Origin: Bacteroidota bacterium
Lineage (GTDB): Bacteria > Bacteroidota > Bacteroidia > Flavobacteriales > Flavobacteriaceae
NCBI GenBank assembly: GCA_021793535.1
Contig: JAJYSO010000100.1
Coordinates: 1 to 6,573, forward strand
Direction: 5' to 3'
DNA length: 6,573 nucleotides
The notes under the pieces were generated by a model, which saw only the letters and a program-made list of their open reading frames with translations, was not told the origin of the DNA and did no database searches. Numbering within the stretch: the first letter of the stretch is position 1; the number at the start of each line of letters is the position of its first letter. Below are positions 6,487 through 6,573 of the stretch, piece after piece. The position numbers were made by a program, and so were the translations under genes.

Positions 6487-6573
6487 GTATACAGTGGCCC
6501 CTCCTCCTTTCGAGGTCGCTATCTTGCCGGTACTTCTTTTCCCTTAAGTTACTCTTCTTAGGCGATGGCTTGG
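6458..6573 (-). other. Possible 3' end of an unrecognised minus-strand gene
   Basis: On the minus strand a frame enters from the right edge and stays open for 37 codons to a TGA at 6460-6458. It begins KPSPKKSNLREKKYRQ and is rich in lysine and arginine, and its stop falls inside the right copy of the duplication. No family is recognised and the stretch is short enough to be chance. If real, the gene would be convergent with clc and the insertion would sit between the two stops without damaging either. Confidence 0.15.

Noticed and set aside
6487..6573. tRNA or other RNA gene at the right edge
   Set aside because: No cloverleaf pairing or conserved tRNA boxes could be seen in either strand.

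Overview
The window looks like a chromosomal segment from a Bacteroidota bacterium, probably of the flavobacterial or cytophagal type. The reasons are its AT-rich composition, weak or absent Shine-Dalgarno sequences, a RuvC and a CBS-domain CLC protein that read like Bacteroidota versions, and an exported protein whose leader ends in the 'AQ' common in that phylum. This placement rests on sequence character only.

Layout, left to right. (1) Positions 1-530, minus strand: ruvC, the Holliday-junction endonuclease, nearly complete but running off the left edge; it appears to start at TTG. (2) Positions 531-963: no confident gene; coding-like fragments separated by stops may be a decayed gene. (3) Positions 964-2511, plus strand: a metallo-beta-lactamase-fold hydrolase with a full metal-ligand set, followed 33 bp later by a small exported or lipoprotein-like protein of unknown function; probably one transcript. 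(4) Positions 2512-2760: a short leader with a hairpin, a candidate -7 element and two copies of an 11-bp repeat. (5) Positions 2761-4611, plus strand: a CLC chloride channel/transporter with two C-terminal CBS domains. (6) Positions 4713-6393: a complete insertion sequence of 1681 bp, IS1634 family, with 13-bp perfect terminal inverted repeats and one intact DDE transposase on the minus strand. (7) Positions 6487-6573: right edge with no recognised gene.

The clearest notable structure is the pair of identical 93-bp direct repeats (4620-4712 and 6394-6486) that abut the two ends of the insertion sequence exactly. They are best read as one very long target-site duplication. IS1634 and IS1549 are known for unusually long, variable duplications, so this fits the family while being far longer than most insertion sequences make. 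The insertion lies 8 bp past the clc stop codon and breaks no recognisable gene. The second notable point is in the CLC protein: the gating glutamate is kept, but the position of the internal proton glutamate appears to be valine, as in CLC channels.

The genes do not form one obvious pathway: DNA repair, a metallo-hydrolase with an exported partner, and anion transport sit side by side, followed by a recent mobile element. I found no CRISPR array, RNA gene or undescribed defence-type system.
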